22,379 nt of DNA from NCBI GenBank assembly GCA_016195505.1, contig JACPZN010000196.1, positions 1-22,379 on the forward strand, read 5' to 3'. The DNA is from Nitrospirota bacterium (GTDB lineage Bacteria; Nitrospirota; Nitrospiria; Nitrospirales; Nitrospiraceae). The notes under the pieces are model-generated. The model was not told the origin of the DNA. It saw only the letters and a list, made by a program, of their open reading frames with translations, and ran no database searches. This document shows, piece by piece, positions 1 through 7,264 of this stretch. A program made the position numbers and the translations under genes. The number at the start of each line of letters is the position of its first letter. Within the stretch, counting starts at the first letter, position 1.

Positions 1-1
1 C

Positions 2-503
2 CTAGCGGGCGTGGACCTTGGTCACAGCAAACTCCGCGTCTTGGCCGTGGCAGGTGGCGCACGCCTCCCCGAACGGCGCGATGTTGACAAAGGCATGCGC
101 GGCTGCCGAGAGGCTGTCATGGCAGGCCAGGCAGGCTGCGGCCGCGGGTGGGGGGGGGCTGAAAAACCCGCGCGGCGTGATGGTAGACAGCAGGCCCTTG
201 GGCAAAGGCAACTGGTAGCTGGTTCCCTCGTGGCACTTGGAGCAGTTCCGCCGGTCGCCCGAAAAGCGGATCTTGTTGAAGTTCTCCGCATCGCCTGCGT
301 CGTAGATGGTGAACTCGTTCTCGAGATTGTGGCCGGAGTGAATCTTGAAAGGCGAGACCGAGCCCGCCTTCGAACTTCATCAGCCCCATCGCAAAGGCCA
401 AGAGGACGAATGCCAGCTTGATGGTAAGCCCGGTCCAACAGGCGGCCCAGAGCACCCCGAATCCAATTTTCGTCGGAGACATCGATTCGCGTTCGTCGGC
501 CAT
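2..503 (-). pseudogene. Membrane-anchored trihaem cytochrome c, frame broken by one base
   Basis: The C-terminal part carries three CxxCH haem c sites: CSKCH (230-244), CLACH (119-133) and CATCH (47-61). The stop is at 2-4. The surrounding text (FSGDRRNC, SYQLPLP, APFGEAC, KVHAR) resembles the C-terminal domain of OmcA/MtrC-type multihaem cytochromes. The haem frame has no start codon before it meets a TGA at 377-379. The neighbouring frame supplies an ATG at 503 (or TTG at 524), a transmembrane segment (about residues 14-40) and MKFE before losing similarity. Removing one base near 369-372 turns FEGGL into FEAGSVSPFKIHSGHN and gives a continuous protein of 166 residues. It lies 31 nt after cytochrome b and probably passes electrons from the bc complex at the outer face of the inner membrane. 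The break may be a sequencing error or a real mutation. The G9 run at 150-158 is intact in frame. Confidence 0.8.
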
Positions 504-534
504 CGTCAGTTTGTGCGGCGGCAATGCACCGGCC

Positions 535-1647
535 TTAGTCCAGGAATTCTCGATTGATAATCGCGGACACCGTGAACAGGACCATCACCACCATCAGAAC
601 GATCCAGCTGATCAAGGCGACCGGCCGCTTAAAAATATTCCGCTCAGGGTCTTTATCGATAAAGGGCAGCGCCACGAGCAATACCATGAAGGCGACCGGC
701 AAAGCAACGGCGCCGAGGAATTGTCCAAACTCTCCCGAAAACATTTTCAACCTCAGCAACTGGAAATAAAAGAGGAAGTACCATTCCGGCTCAGGATGGT
801 AGTCGCCCGGATCAGGGGTCGCCTCTTCCAACAACACGACCGGCTCCCAGAAGGTTAACGCACAGATGCTGGCGAATACGGCAGCCATTCCGACGATGTC
901 CTTCCAAATCTGACGCGGAAAGAAGTAATCCGTTTTGGCCTTGATCTCGTCCGGCGTCCCGGTAAACGGTCCAGCCGGCGCGGCCACTCGAAACAAGAAC
1001 AAGTGCAACCCGGCCAGGGCCATTAGCGCCGCGGGAAGAATCATGACGTGAATGACGAAGAACCGGCTCAGCGTCAACTGTCCGGGCGTCGGACCGCCTT
1101 TGAGGAACCGCGCCAAGAAGTCGCCAACGACGGGTGTCTTGTCCAAGATTTCCACCCCGACCGTCGTCGCCCAATACGCGCGCTGATCCCATGGGAGCAA
1201 ATAGCCCGTAAAGCCGAACCCTATGACGATCCCAAACAGCGCCAAGCCGACAAGCCAGAGCAGTTCGCGCGGAGGCTTGTAGGCGCCCCAGAGAAAAACT
1301 TGAGACATGTGGGCAACGACGCAGACCGCCATCGCACTCGATCCCCAGAAGTGGTAGCTCAGGAGGAACCATCCGTAATCCACTTCGTGAATGATGTACT
1401 GAGTGCTGGCATAGGCATGGTCCGCCGTCGGCACGTAGTAGAACATCAGCAAGACGCCGGTCAGCGCCTGCATCATAAACAGGAATAACAGGATGGAGCC
1501 GAACACATAGGCCCAACGGGACCCGCCGGGAATCGGCTCGTTGAGCATCTTGGCCTGCATTTGCCTGAGCCCGACGCGTGCGTCGAGGAAGTCGATGATT
1601 TTTTCGATCGTCGTCGGCTGCGCGCTGGGGATTGAAGAATGTTCCAT
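535..1647 (-). CDS. Cytochrome b of a bc/b6f-type complex (fused b6 and subunit IV)
   Basis: This 370-residue integral membrane protein is the quinol-oxidising core of a complex III. Haem ligands are visible as two histidine pairs, H99/H113 and H200/H215. The second pair has 14 intervening residues, the spacing typical of cytochrome b6, whereas mitochondrial-type cytochrome b has 13. The Qo-site PEWY motif occurs in HPEPEWYF, and GYLLPWDQ marks the cd region. The length shows the b6 half and subunit IV half fused, as in bc1-type cytochrome b. No cysteine is seen at the position used by b6 to attach haem cn. The ATG overlaps the TAA of the Rieske gene by one base, so the two are translationally coupled. 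The trihaem cytochrome follows 31 nt downstream. Identity is very secure; the subtype is inferred from the spacing. Confidence 0.97.
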   Translation of the reverse strand: MEHSSIPSAQPTTIEKIIDFLDARVGLRQMQAKMLNEPIPGGSRWAYVFGSILLFLFMMQALTGVLLMFYYVPTADHAYASTQYIIHEVDYGWFLLSYHFWGSSAMAVCVVAHMSQVFLWGAYKPPRELLWLVGLALFGIVIGFGFTGYLLPWDQRAYWATTVGVEILDKTPVVGDFLARFLKGGPTPGQLTLSRFFVIHVMILPAALMALAGLHLFLFRVAAPAGPFTGTPDEIKAKTDYFFPRQIWKDIVGMAAVFASICALTFWEPVVLLEEATPDPGDYHPEPEWYFLFYFQLLRLKMFSGEFGQFLGAVALPVAFMVLLVALPFIDKDPERNIFKRPVALISWIVLMVVMVLFTVSAIINREFLD

Positions 1648-2582
1648 TAGACGATCCGAACTTGTGATTTGGTCCCCGCTTTGAATTCCACATCGATGAT
1701 TTCAACGTCCCCGCCGGCAGACACCTTGAGAGGCAGCACATCGAGGGGACGTGGGGCTGGGCCGTCGAGCACCTTCCCCGATGCGTCAAAGATGCTCAGG
1801 TGGCAGGGACAGAGAAACACCTGGCCCAGCGTCTTATGTTTTCGCCACTTGAACCCACACCCCAGATGCGGACACTTACCGGAGAACGCGACGTAGGGAA
1901 TCTCTTTCTTATTTGTCCATATGGCCTTGCCCGTCGCATCGTGAAATTCAATGTCCTTGCCCTGATAGACCTTATCGAGCACGGCGGGAGTCGCTTTCAC
2001 GATCCAAATATTCTTCATGACCTCAGATTCGGGCATGTACGCTTCTTTAACTTTTTTCTTGTACTCGAACTGCACGCCGAGGTCATCCTGCTTAATCTTG
2101 CCGACATTCCCGACCTTGAGCCATCCGTTGTCGAACGGCGCATACATCGGCTTCATGAGGTAGCGCAGAATAGGGAATGCAATCGGCAGTCCGATCAAGA
2201 ACCCGATCGCATGCGTGAAGTTCATGAAGAACGTCCGGCGCTTGACATCCTTCTCTAGTTCGGGGAGCGGCACCAATACTTCACCCGGGGTCACATGAAT
2301 ATTGTCCTCGAGATGCGAGATTTCGACCTCATGGGTGGTCACATAGTCGTCGCGCTTGAACGGCGGCAGAGCCACGATGTCGGAGGACGGTGCGCGCAGC
2401 TCCACGAGACTGTCTGTGACGGCCTGAACATGGCCCATCGCGACCTGCCGCTCGCCGCTGCCGTTCATGGACACGACGATATGACTGATCTCGTGCGAGA
2501 GCGGATCGACGACGACCTTCGTCACTTCACCGATGTCGCGGTCCGTACACAGGACTCTGGATTTCAGCTTCGGCTGCATCAT
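1647..2582 (-). CDS. Rieske [2Fe-2S] protein with N-terminal PRC-barrel domain
   Basis: The C-terminal Rieske domain has box I CPHLGC (C237, H239, C242) and box II CPCHLS (C258, C260, H261). Known Rieske chemistry makes C237/H239/C258/H261 the cluster ligands and C242-C260 the disulfide. Residues about 1-75 look like a PRC-barrel fold (DIGEVTKVVVDPLSHEISHIVV). A single hydrophobic segment spans about residues 120-143 and is preceded by KRRTFFMN, a twin-arginine-like motif. The protein therefore seems to have a cytoplasmic N-terminal domain and an exported Rieske domain, with an internal Tat-type signal anchor. Typical bacterial Rieske proteins are about 180-200 residues, so this one (311) is extended. 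It overlaps the upstream cytochrome c gene and the downstream cytochrome b gene by one base each. A second ATG is the next codon, so the start is uncertain by one residue. Confidence 0.95.
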   Translation of the reverse strand: MMQPKLKSRVLCTDRDIGEVTKVVVDPLSHEISHIVVSMNGSGERQVAMGHVQAVTDSLVELRAPSSDIVALPPFKRDDYVTTHEVEISHLEDNIHVTPGEVLVPLPELEKDVKRRTFFMNFTHAIGFLIGLPIAFPILRYLMKPMYAPFDNGWLKVGNVGKIKQDDLGVQFEYKKKVKEAYMPESEVMKNIWIVKATPAVLDKVYQGKDIEFHDATGKAIWTNKKEIPYVAFSGKCPHLGCGFKWRKHKTLGQVFLCPCHLSIFDASGKVLDGPAPRPLDVLPLKVSAGGDVEIIDVEFKAGTKSQVRIV

Positions 2583-3382
2583 TACTTCTTCTTGATCGGC
2601 TTCGGAGTATTTACTGAGGCATTCTTAAACGTGCCCAGCCACGTCGCCAGCGCCACGATATCCTTCTCTTCCATGAGATCCTTGTACTTATCCGGCATCT
2701 TGCCCTTCTCGAACTCCTTCTCGAACCCCTCGGCCATCCAGCTCTTTGGATCGACAATCTTCAGCTTGATGTCGTCGACGCTAAGCAAGCTCCCGATATT
2801 GTCTAGCTCAGGCCCGCGCTTCTTTCCGCCCTCGCCCTTTAATTTATGGCAGTTGTAGCACTCTTGAAGCTGCCATTGTTCCTCGCCGATCTTGAGAACA
2901 TCTCCGGAAGCAGCCGTCGAGGCCGTGGCGCCTGGGGTTCCGCCTGTCTGGGCAGCTGGAGCCTGATCTCCGCCTAACGCCTTGATCCGCTCGGCCAAGG
3001 CTTTGGCCTGCTCATCAAGCGCCTTGGCACGCGCAATCAGTTCGTCGGCCTTGCCCTGCTCGGTCGCAGCTCGCTTCGGTTTGAGAATTTTTTCGATCTT
3101 GCCCTTCTCGTCTTCTGGGTCGTACTGCGGCCAGAGGGAGGCGCCAGCGATGTAGACGATGCAGAGGACGATGTAGAAGACGATGACCGCACCGAGCGCT
3201 TTCATTCCGCTGAGCGGCTTCATACTCGGAGCGTCCAAAACAAGGAACACCACGGTTCCGAGAATTGCATAGGCAAAGAACATCCATCGGAAGACCGGCG
3301 GGAATTCCAACGCCATCGTCCCGACCCAGAGACCAGCGCCGATCACTAAGCCGATGATGATCTTGAAGATCGCTTTTCCCAT
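2582..3382 (-). CDS. Membrane-anchored monohaem cytochrome c of the bc complex
   Basis: This 266-residue protein has three hydrophobic segments at about residues 5-22, 31-49 and 61-82. A charged Ala/Glu/Lys-rich stretch follows (about 94-138), likely helical or coiled coil, then an Ala/Thr/Gly linker. The C-terminal cytochrome c domain has CYNCH at 175-179, GPELDNIG and a probable axial methionine in GKMPDKY. It is presumably the cytochrome c1/f-like electron acceptor for the Rieske centre, although its three-helix anchor is unlike classical c1. The start ATG has GAGGAG about 8 nt upstream. The stop overlaps the Rieske start by one base. The bd-like subunit gene ends 72 nt upstream. The haem site is certain; the exact role in the complex is inferred from position. 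Confidence 0.92.
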   Translation of the reverse strand: MGKAIFKIIIGLVIGAGLWVGTMALEFPPVFRWMFFAYAILGTVVFLVLDAPSMKPLSGMKALGAVIVFYIVLCIVYIAGASLWPQYDPEDEKGKIEKILKPKRAATEQGKADELIARAKALDEQAKALAERIKALGGDQAPAAQTGGTPGATASTAASGDVLKIGEEQWQLQECYNCHKLKGEGGKKRGPELDNIGSLLSVDDIKLKIVDPKSWMAEGFEKEFEKGKMPDKYKDLMEEKDIVALATWLGTFKNASVNTPKPIKKK

Positions 3383-3454
3383 AAAAGGCTCCTCGTGCTT
3401 GGCTCTATCAGGCTACAGGAACACGATATTGGAATAGACCGATGAGGTCGACTC

Positions 3455-5158
3455 TTACTTGGCTCCGGCGGGAACTGGACTTCCCTCAGGGGCGTGGTCT
3501 TTCGGGTGCGATGCCCGCAAAGTCACAACGATCGCAAAACTCACGACTGAAAAGAACACAATAGTGATCCCCGTAATCCACCAGGCTGAGTAGGACAACG
3601 TCGGCGTAAACGATTCCGCTGTAAAGTCCGGCATTAAGTTGTAGGTATGAAAATACTTCCGGAGCAAGGAGCGAACTGCCCCCATCAAGCCCATGGTCCA
3701 AATGGCGCTGAAGGCCAAGAAGATCAGTACGAACTGGGAGACGAAATCGATCCGTCCCCATACGATCGTGCCTTGACTGATGGCACGGTTATAGATCACA
3801 TAGTTGACGACGGTGACGAAAACCAAGGTGAAGGCGGCGGAGTTTTTCGCCGGCATCAACGCCAGAAAGTTCCAATCGGACGGCAACTCCAGCTCGGCTA
3901 CGAGCTTGGCGCCGGTCGGGACAAACCCATGCGGCGTCATCCAAATCGCGTCACCGACCACGATCATCAAGAATCCCACTTTGATCACGGTTCCGGCAGA
4001 CACAGTGAGCGGAATAAACCGACCCAAGATTACAGGCGACAGTAACATCGGCAGCAGGAACATCAAGGATTTGGGGTCGGGAACAGGATAGTCCGTCATC
4101 ACTTTGGTCATGACCAGCGGCAGCGCCATCATGACGATCGGCGCCAGTATAGTCATGCGTACTTTCTCGACTCCTTGGATACGCTTCATGCTCAGCCAGA
4201 TGTAATAGTTGCTGGCCAGAAAGATCAGCCCGACCATGGCACCCTGCATTTCAAAGAACATCGAGAGCTGGTCCGCCATCATGTAGGGGCAAATCGACGC
4301 GTCGTAGTCGCAGAGTTCATACGACAGGAGATAGCCCATGAACGGGAGGAACAGCAGCGCGCCGACTCCGATGAGATTTCCAACGAATCCCATCCAGTCG
4401 TAATACGAGCGCTCTTCGTCCTTGTCTGAGCCCATGTACATGTACGCCGCGATCATGCCGGCGATGAACCCGCCGAACGTCACATTGCCCACCAGCCGGT
4501 GAATGTTCAGCGGCATCCAGCTATAGTTGAAAATCTTGTCCCAGAGAGTTGCAGTCTCGAGAAATTCCGCAGGAGAGATGCCCTCGGCCTTGACCGGCGT
4601 ATTCATGAAAGAAGTCGGACCATCGATTACGAACAAAGTAATTGTGCCGATCAGATTCAGCAGGACGCCCAAGGCAATATGGCGGGCCTTCTTGTTCCCC
4701 TTCCAGGCATCCCAGGTATAGAAATACATGTAGAGGACGAACGTTTCGCCGATGAACAACAAGGGATAGACGACGGCAAAGACCATGAAGAAGTGATTGA
4801 TCAACCACGTCGTAAACTGAGGGTAGGTCGCGAGCAGGACGAAGATGAACAGTCCGCCCGTGAGGGCCGTCATGCTATAGAGGATCATGGTGACCTTCGT
4901 GACCTCTTTGGCCAGACGATCGTAACGAGGGTCCTGCTTTCGATAGCCCAGCCACTCTGAGATGACGACGAAGATCGGAGCGCCCAGGATGAACGCCGCG
5001 AACAGAATATGGAGTTGGGCCACGATCCACACGGCAGTCCGGTTGCCCGTGTAAGGGAATTCCACAGGAGGCACACCCGGCGCCTGCGCATAGGACGCTC
5101 CGCTAAACAGCGCCACAAGCGCAACGAGAGTTAAGAGACTACGCAGCCATATTTTCAC
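3455..5158 (-). CDS. Cytochrome bd-like oxidase subunit I (diverged CydA family)
   Basis: A large polytopic membrane protein (567 residues) related to CydA, the haem-bearing subunit of cytochrome bd quinol oxidase. Features alignable by eye with CydA are H50 in the first core helix (AQLHILFAAF), E138 in a segment like CydA helix III (GETFVLYMYFYTWD), FMNTP like the CydA NGWMQNP loop, and H220 in NIHRLVGNVTFGG. I do not see the canonical GRQPW motif or an equivalent of E. coli E99, so it is strongly diverged. A GTG start at 5158 gives a signal peptide (LLTLVALVALFSGASYA, cut near AQA), unusual for CydA. GAGG precedes it by about 6 nt; an in-frame TTG at 5188 is the alternative. Its place between two cytochromes c suggests it acts with the bc complex. 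Terminal oxidase activity is not proven from sequence. Confidence 0.85.
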   Translation of the reverse strand: MKIWLRSLLTLVALVALFSGASYAQAPGVPPVEFPYTGNRTAVWIVAQLHILFAAFILGAPIFVVISEWLGYRKQDPRYDRLAKEVTKVTMILYSMTALTGGLFIFVLLATYPQFTTWLINHFFMVFAVVYPLLFIGETFVLYMYFYTWDAWKGNKKARHIALGVLLNLIGTITLFVIDGPTSFMNTPVKAEGISPAEFLETATLWDKIFNYSWMPLNIHRLVGNVTFGGFIAGMIAAYMYMGSDKDEERSYYDWMGFVGNLIGVGALLFLPFMGYLLSYELCDYDASICPYMMADQLSMFFEMQGAMVGLIFLASNYYIWLSMKRIQGVEKVRMTILAPIVMMALPLVMTKVMTDYPVPDPKSLMFLLPMLLSPVILGRFIPLTVSAGTVIKVGFLMIVVGDAIWMTPHGFVPTGAKLVAELELPSDWNFLALMPAKNSAAFTLVFVTVVNYVIYNRAISQGTIVWGRIDFVSQFVLIFLAFSAIWTMGLMGAVRSLLRKYFHTYNLMPDFTAESFTPTLSYSAWWITGITIVFFSVVSFAIVVTLRASHPKDHAPEGSPVPAGAK

Positions 5159-5218
5159 GATGCCTCGCCGCCCTCCTCCGCTGATCAATCGACTTTCACT
5201 CTGCGTTCATCGTGTCGT

Positions 5219-5725
5219 TTACTTTTTATCGGCGGAGGCCACTGCGATATTGCCTGCATCGGCCCATTGCTTCTTCTCCTCATTCCAGGCCTTGCCTGCC
5301 AATGCAAAATTCCGTTCGAAAAGCACCAGCTTCCATCGATCCTCTTCGGAGAGCTTGCTCTTCCAGGCCTTCATCTTGGTGTTCTGCACGCCTTCAGAAA
5401 TCCGCCAGAACCATACCGAATCGGAATAGAGTTTCATGCGTTCACCGTTACGAAAGTCCCGAGCGCCCGCCTTGACCGGCTTCCCATCCTTGCCATGGCA
5501 ACTGGCACAATTGACATCGGGGTTTGTTTCACCGATGTAGAGCTTGCGGCCTTCTTCAACTTTCGCCGCATCAGCCCACCAATCGGCAGGCACGTGCTTG
5601 CCTGCATATTCGGCAGGAGCAGGAGGCGGTGGAACAATCGGTCCTTCGCCACTTTCTCCGCCGCAGCCGACAACGGTGAGTCCCATGCCCATGAGAAATG
5701 CCACCTGAACCAACTTCATTTCCAT
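5219..5725 (-). CDS. Monohaem cytochrome c lipoprotein, first gene of the respiratory operon
   Basis: With the start at ATG 5725 the 168-residue product begins with a short lipoprotein signal ending LTVVGC (lipid-modified Cys about 21), followed by a Pro-rich linker and a single cytochrome c domain. The haem site is CASCH (73-77), with GxDF-like RDFRNG and a probable axial methionine in NTKMKAW. The start is preceded by GAGGG at about 6 nt. An in-frame start at 5806 would add residues read from a palindromic repeat and hide the signal peptide, so I reject it. The bd-like subunit starts 60 nt after its stop. It probably delivers or accepts electrons at the periplasmic face for the bd-like or bc complex. 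The family is clear; the partner is inferred from the neighbourhood. Confidence 0.9.
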   Translation of the reverse strand: MEMKLVQVAFLMGMGLTVVGCGGESGEGPIVPPPPAPAEYAGKHVPADWWADAAKVEEGRKLYIGETNPDVNCASCHGKDGKPVKAGARDFRNGERMKLYSDSVWFWRISEGVQNTKMKAWKSKLSEEDRWKLVLFERNFALAGKAWNEEKKQWADAGNIAVASADKK

Positions 5726-5758
5726 AACAATCCCTCGCTCCTTAGTTAGAATGACGCT

Positions 5759-5825
5759 CCCCGTAGCTTGCTGCGGGGTATCTTTCGACATTCCCCTCAT
5801 CTTCATGCCCCAGCAAGCTACGGGG
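5759..5825. repeat. Inverted pair of REP-like palindromes
   Basis: The left unit at 5759-5778 is CCCCGTAGCTTGCTGCGGGG. The right unit at 5808-5825 is CCCCAGCAAGCTACGGGG, the reverse complement of the left unit apart from two missing bases. Each unit is itself a hairpin (CCCC/GGGG stem) and the two can also pair with each other across a 29-nt spacer. The flanks are also partly inverted (ATCTTTCGACATT against ATTCGACGAAGGAT). The layout resembles bacterial REP/BIME intergenic elements. It lies just upstream of the respiratory operon, where it could act as a transcript-stabilising or attenuating structure. Confidence 0.75.
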
Positions 5826-5851
5826 CATTCGACGAAGGATAATCAAAGACG

Positions 5852-5896
5852 AAAAAAAACGCTTTCACCGAAGTGTCCGCACCCCTGTAAAAGCGT
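5852..5896 (-). terminator. Rho-independent terminator after the 6003-6524 gene
   Basis: On the minus strand ACGCTTTTAC (5896-5887) can pair with GTGAAAGCGT (5868-5859) through ten pairs including one G-U. A run of eight T follows immediately (5859-5852). The loop is 18 nt and could fold further (CACTTCGGTG). It lies about 107 nt after the stop at 6003 and before the cytochrome operon, so the two are probably separate transcription units. Confidence 0.7.
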
Positions 5897-6002
5897 CGAC
5901 AACTACGACAGTCCTTGAAACCACGCGCACCGACCCTCGCCACACCCATCGACCGATCCGGCGAGGTCCACATCAGCTCCCCCGGACCGCCAGCGGTGAT
6001 TA

Positions 6003-6524
6003 TTACTTCCGTTTTCCCTGCGACTTCCTTCGCGTCTGTCCCTGCTTTCGCTGCGAACGGATTACCCTCAGCCCTGCAACGCCCCCTACAGCCGCTGCGA
6101 CCGCCCCGACCCCCCACCAGAGCCACACGGGCGCGCTACCTAGATCGCAGCCTGTTCCAAAGTTGACTCGCGTCTTTCGTTCTGACTCAAGGTCCTTGGG
6201 ATCGAACTGAATTTTAAGATTCTGCTGCTCTCCCTTTGCCTCGACCAGAAACGGGTCGCCGAGGTTGTCGTTATGCAGATGAAACGTCGCCTTGTAGTAG
6301 CCGTCTCCGTCTGTCTTGACGATCTGCCCATACGAGATTCTCGTATCTTTGACGAGAACGTCGGTATTTGCGATTCCTTTCCCGTCTGCCCCGCAGACAA
6401 ACCCATCAACCATGAAGCGATGATCGGCTTCGTGTGTGGCTGTAACCACGGCGGGAAACACTGCACCCACGAGACAGCTTGCGAGCAGAATCAGTCCTGC
6501 CCCGTTTCGTCTCCCATGCTTCAA
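6003..6524 (-). CDS. Secreted, C-terminally anchored protein with carboxypeptidase-regulatory-like fold, function unknown
   Basis: I do not recognise a named family. The 173-residue product has an N-terminal signal peptide (GLILLASCLVGAVFPAVVTA), then a soluble domain of about 100 residues with the pattern FVCGADGKGIANTDVLV and KTDGDGYYKATFHLH. That pattern resembles beta-sandwich carboxypeptidase-regulatory/transthyretin-like domains. A C-terminal hydrophobic segment (about residues 131-155, WLWWGVGAVAAAVGG) is followed by a very basic tail that would face the cytoplasm. Two cysteines (VCGAD and TGCDLG) flank the domain. The start is a TTG at 6524 with no strong ribosome binding site; no in-frame ATG fits. 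A promoter lies at 6618-6646 and a terminator at 5852-5896, so it looks monocistronic. Its position beside the respiratory operon hints at an envelope role but proves nothing. Confidence 0.8.
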   Translation of the reverse strand: MKHGRRNGAGLILLASCLVGAVFPAVVTATHEADHRFMVDGFVCGADGKGIANTDVLVKDTRISYGQIVKTDGDGYYKATFHLHNDNLGDPFLVEAKGEQQNLKIQFDPKDLESERKTRVNFGTGCDLGSAPVWLWWGVGAVAAAVGGVAGLRVIRSQRKQGQTRRKSQGKRK

Positions 6525-6617
6525 ATCTGAGCCACGTTCTCGTCGGTTATTGGCGGGTATTACCTTCGGACAATGGAACCTCTCGCCACGACGAGCGCCC
6601 CCGTTTTTGCGGTTCAG

Positions 6618-6646
6618 TTTCTAGCATAGGCCCCCCTGCTTGTCAA
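6618..6646 (-). promoter_or_regulatory. Sigma-70-type promoter for the 6003-6524 gene
   Basis: The minus strand shows a perfect -35 TTGACA (6646-6641), a 17-nt spacer and -10 TAGAAA (6623-6618). The spacer ends in TGC, which gives an extended -10. The start would fall near 6611, leaving a leader of about 85 nt before the TTG start codon. Confidence 0.7.
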
Positions 6647-6784
6647 CGACGAGAGCGCTCATTAGGGCGAGATGGCGAGCAGAACAAAGGCTTTTCCCAG
6701 AGGAATCGACTGTGTCCAGATGGGCGCAGATTGATAGAAGAACGGATAATGGGGAAATGAGCCGACGCCGAGCTGGCAGAAAAC

Positions 6785-7177
6785 CTAGAGATATCCACGC
6801 GTACGCGCAGCCGCTTCGATCTGTTCCGCTTCTGCCCGGCGATCGGATTCTTTCTTGGACAGCCAGGCTTCCCATGACTTGCCGTTCGCGGTGTCTTCCC
6901 CAGTAAAGGCAATCGTCACGATCATGTGATAGGGAATCCGTCGAGGCGCCGGATTGTCGGCTGGAAACACTTCGATGGAGGGTTCAGCACCCGTTGCTTG
7001 CCTATTGAATAGATAGCCTACGATGGACTCACCAGATTTCAACTCAAGCGTCACGTCGCCCCGGTAGTCGAAAGCCAGTTCGACAGCTTCGGCTGTTTCA
7101 GCCGAGCATGCAGGTCGAAACACTCGCCCCTCGAGCGAGCGGGCAGCACCCACCGTGTGATTTTTAGTATCGGTCAT
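6785..7177 (-). CDS. Small conserved-looking protein of unknown function downstream of hpnH
   Basis: This 130-residue soluble product has no signal peptide, membrane segment or cysteine cluster, and one free cysteine (RPACSA). I do not recognise a named family. Its middle reads DVTLELKSGESIVGYLFNRQ followed by IEVFPAD and RRIPYHMIVTIAFTG. This alternation of strands around a Gly-rich turn is reminiscent of small Sm-like beta-barrels; that is only an impression. The C-terminus is charged and helical (SKKESDRRAEAEQIEAAARTRG). The ATG at 7177 has only a weak ribosome binding site. The gene starts 87 nt after the stop of hpnH on the same strand with no promoter between that I can see, so the two are probably co-transcribed. 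Confidence 0.8.
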   Translation of the reverse strand: MTDTKNHTVGAARSLEGRVFRPACSAETAEAVELAFDYRGDVTLELKSGESIVGYLFNRQATGAEPSIEVFPADNPAPRRIPYHMIVTIAFTGEDTANGKSWEAWLSKKESDRRAEAEQIEAAARTRGYL

Positions 7178-7195
7178 GACGGAAGCTGGTCATCG

Positions 7196-7240
7196 GGCAA
7201 CAGTCAATTGTTTGACCATTGCTGAACTTTCGCTGTTGCC
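7196..7240. repeat. Inverted repeat between hpnH and the 6785-7177 gene
   Basis: GGCAACAG (7196-7203) and CTGTTGCC (7233-7240) form a perfect 8-bp stem with a 29-nt loop. The loop contains a nested GTCAA/TTGAC stem. There is no T run, so it is not a classical terminator. It may be an intercistronic RNA structure or a decayed repeat. Confidence 0.45.
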
Positions 7241-7264
7241 ACTGACAAATGACTATTGACGTGT

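Noticed and set aside
150..158. G9 homopolymer suspected as the cause of the trihaem cytochrome frame break
   Set aside because: The haem motifs on both sides of it are in the same frame; the break lies near 370.
5818..6126. Minus-strand open frame with a CRSC pattern
   Set aside because: It overlaps the 6003-6524 gene in another frame, spans the terminator and ends in the palindrome; CRSCR is not a CxxCH haem site.
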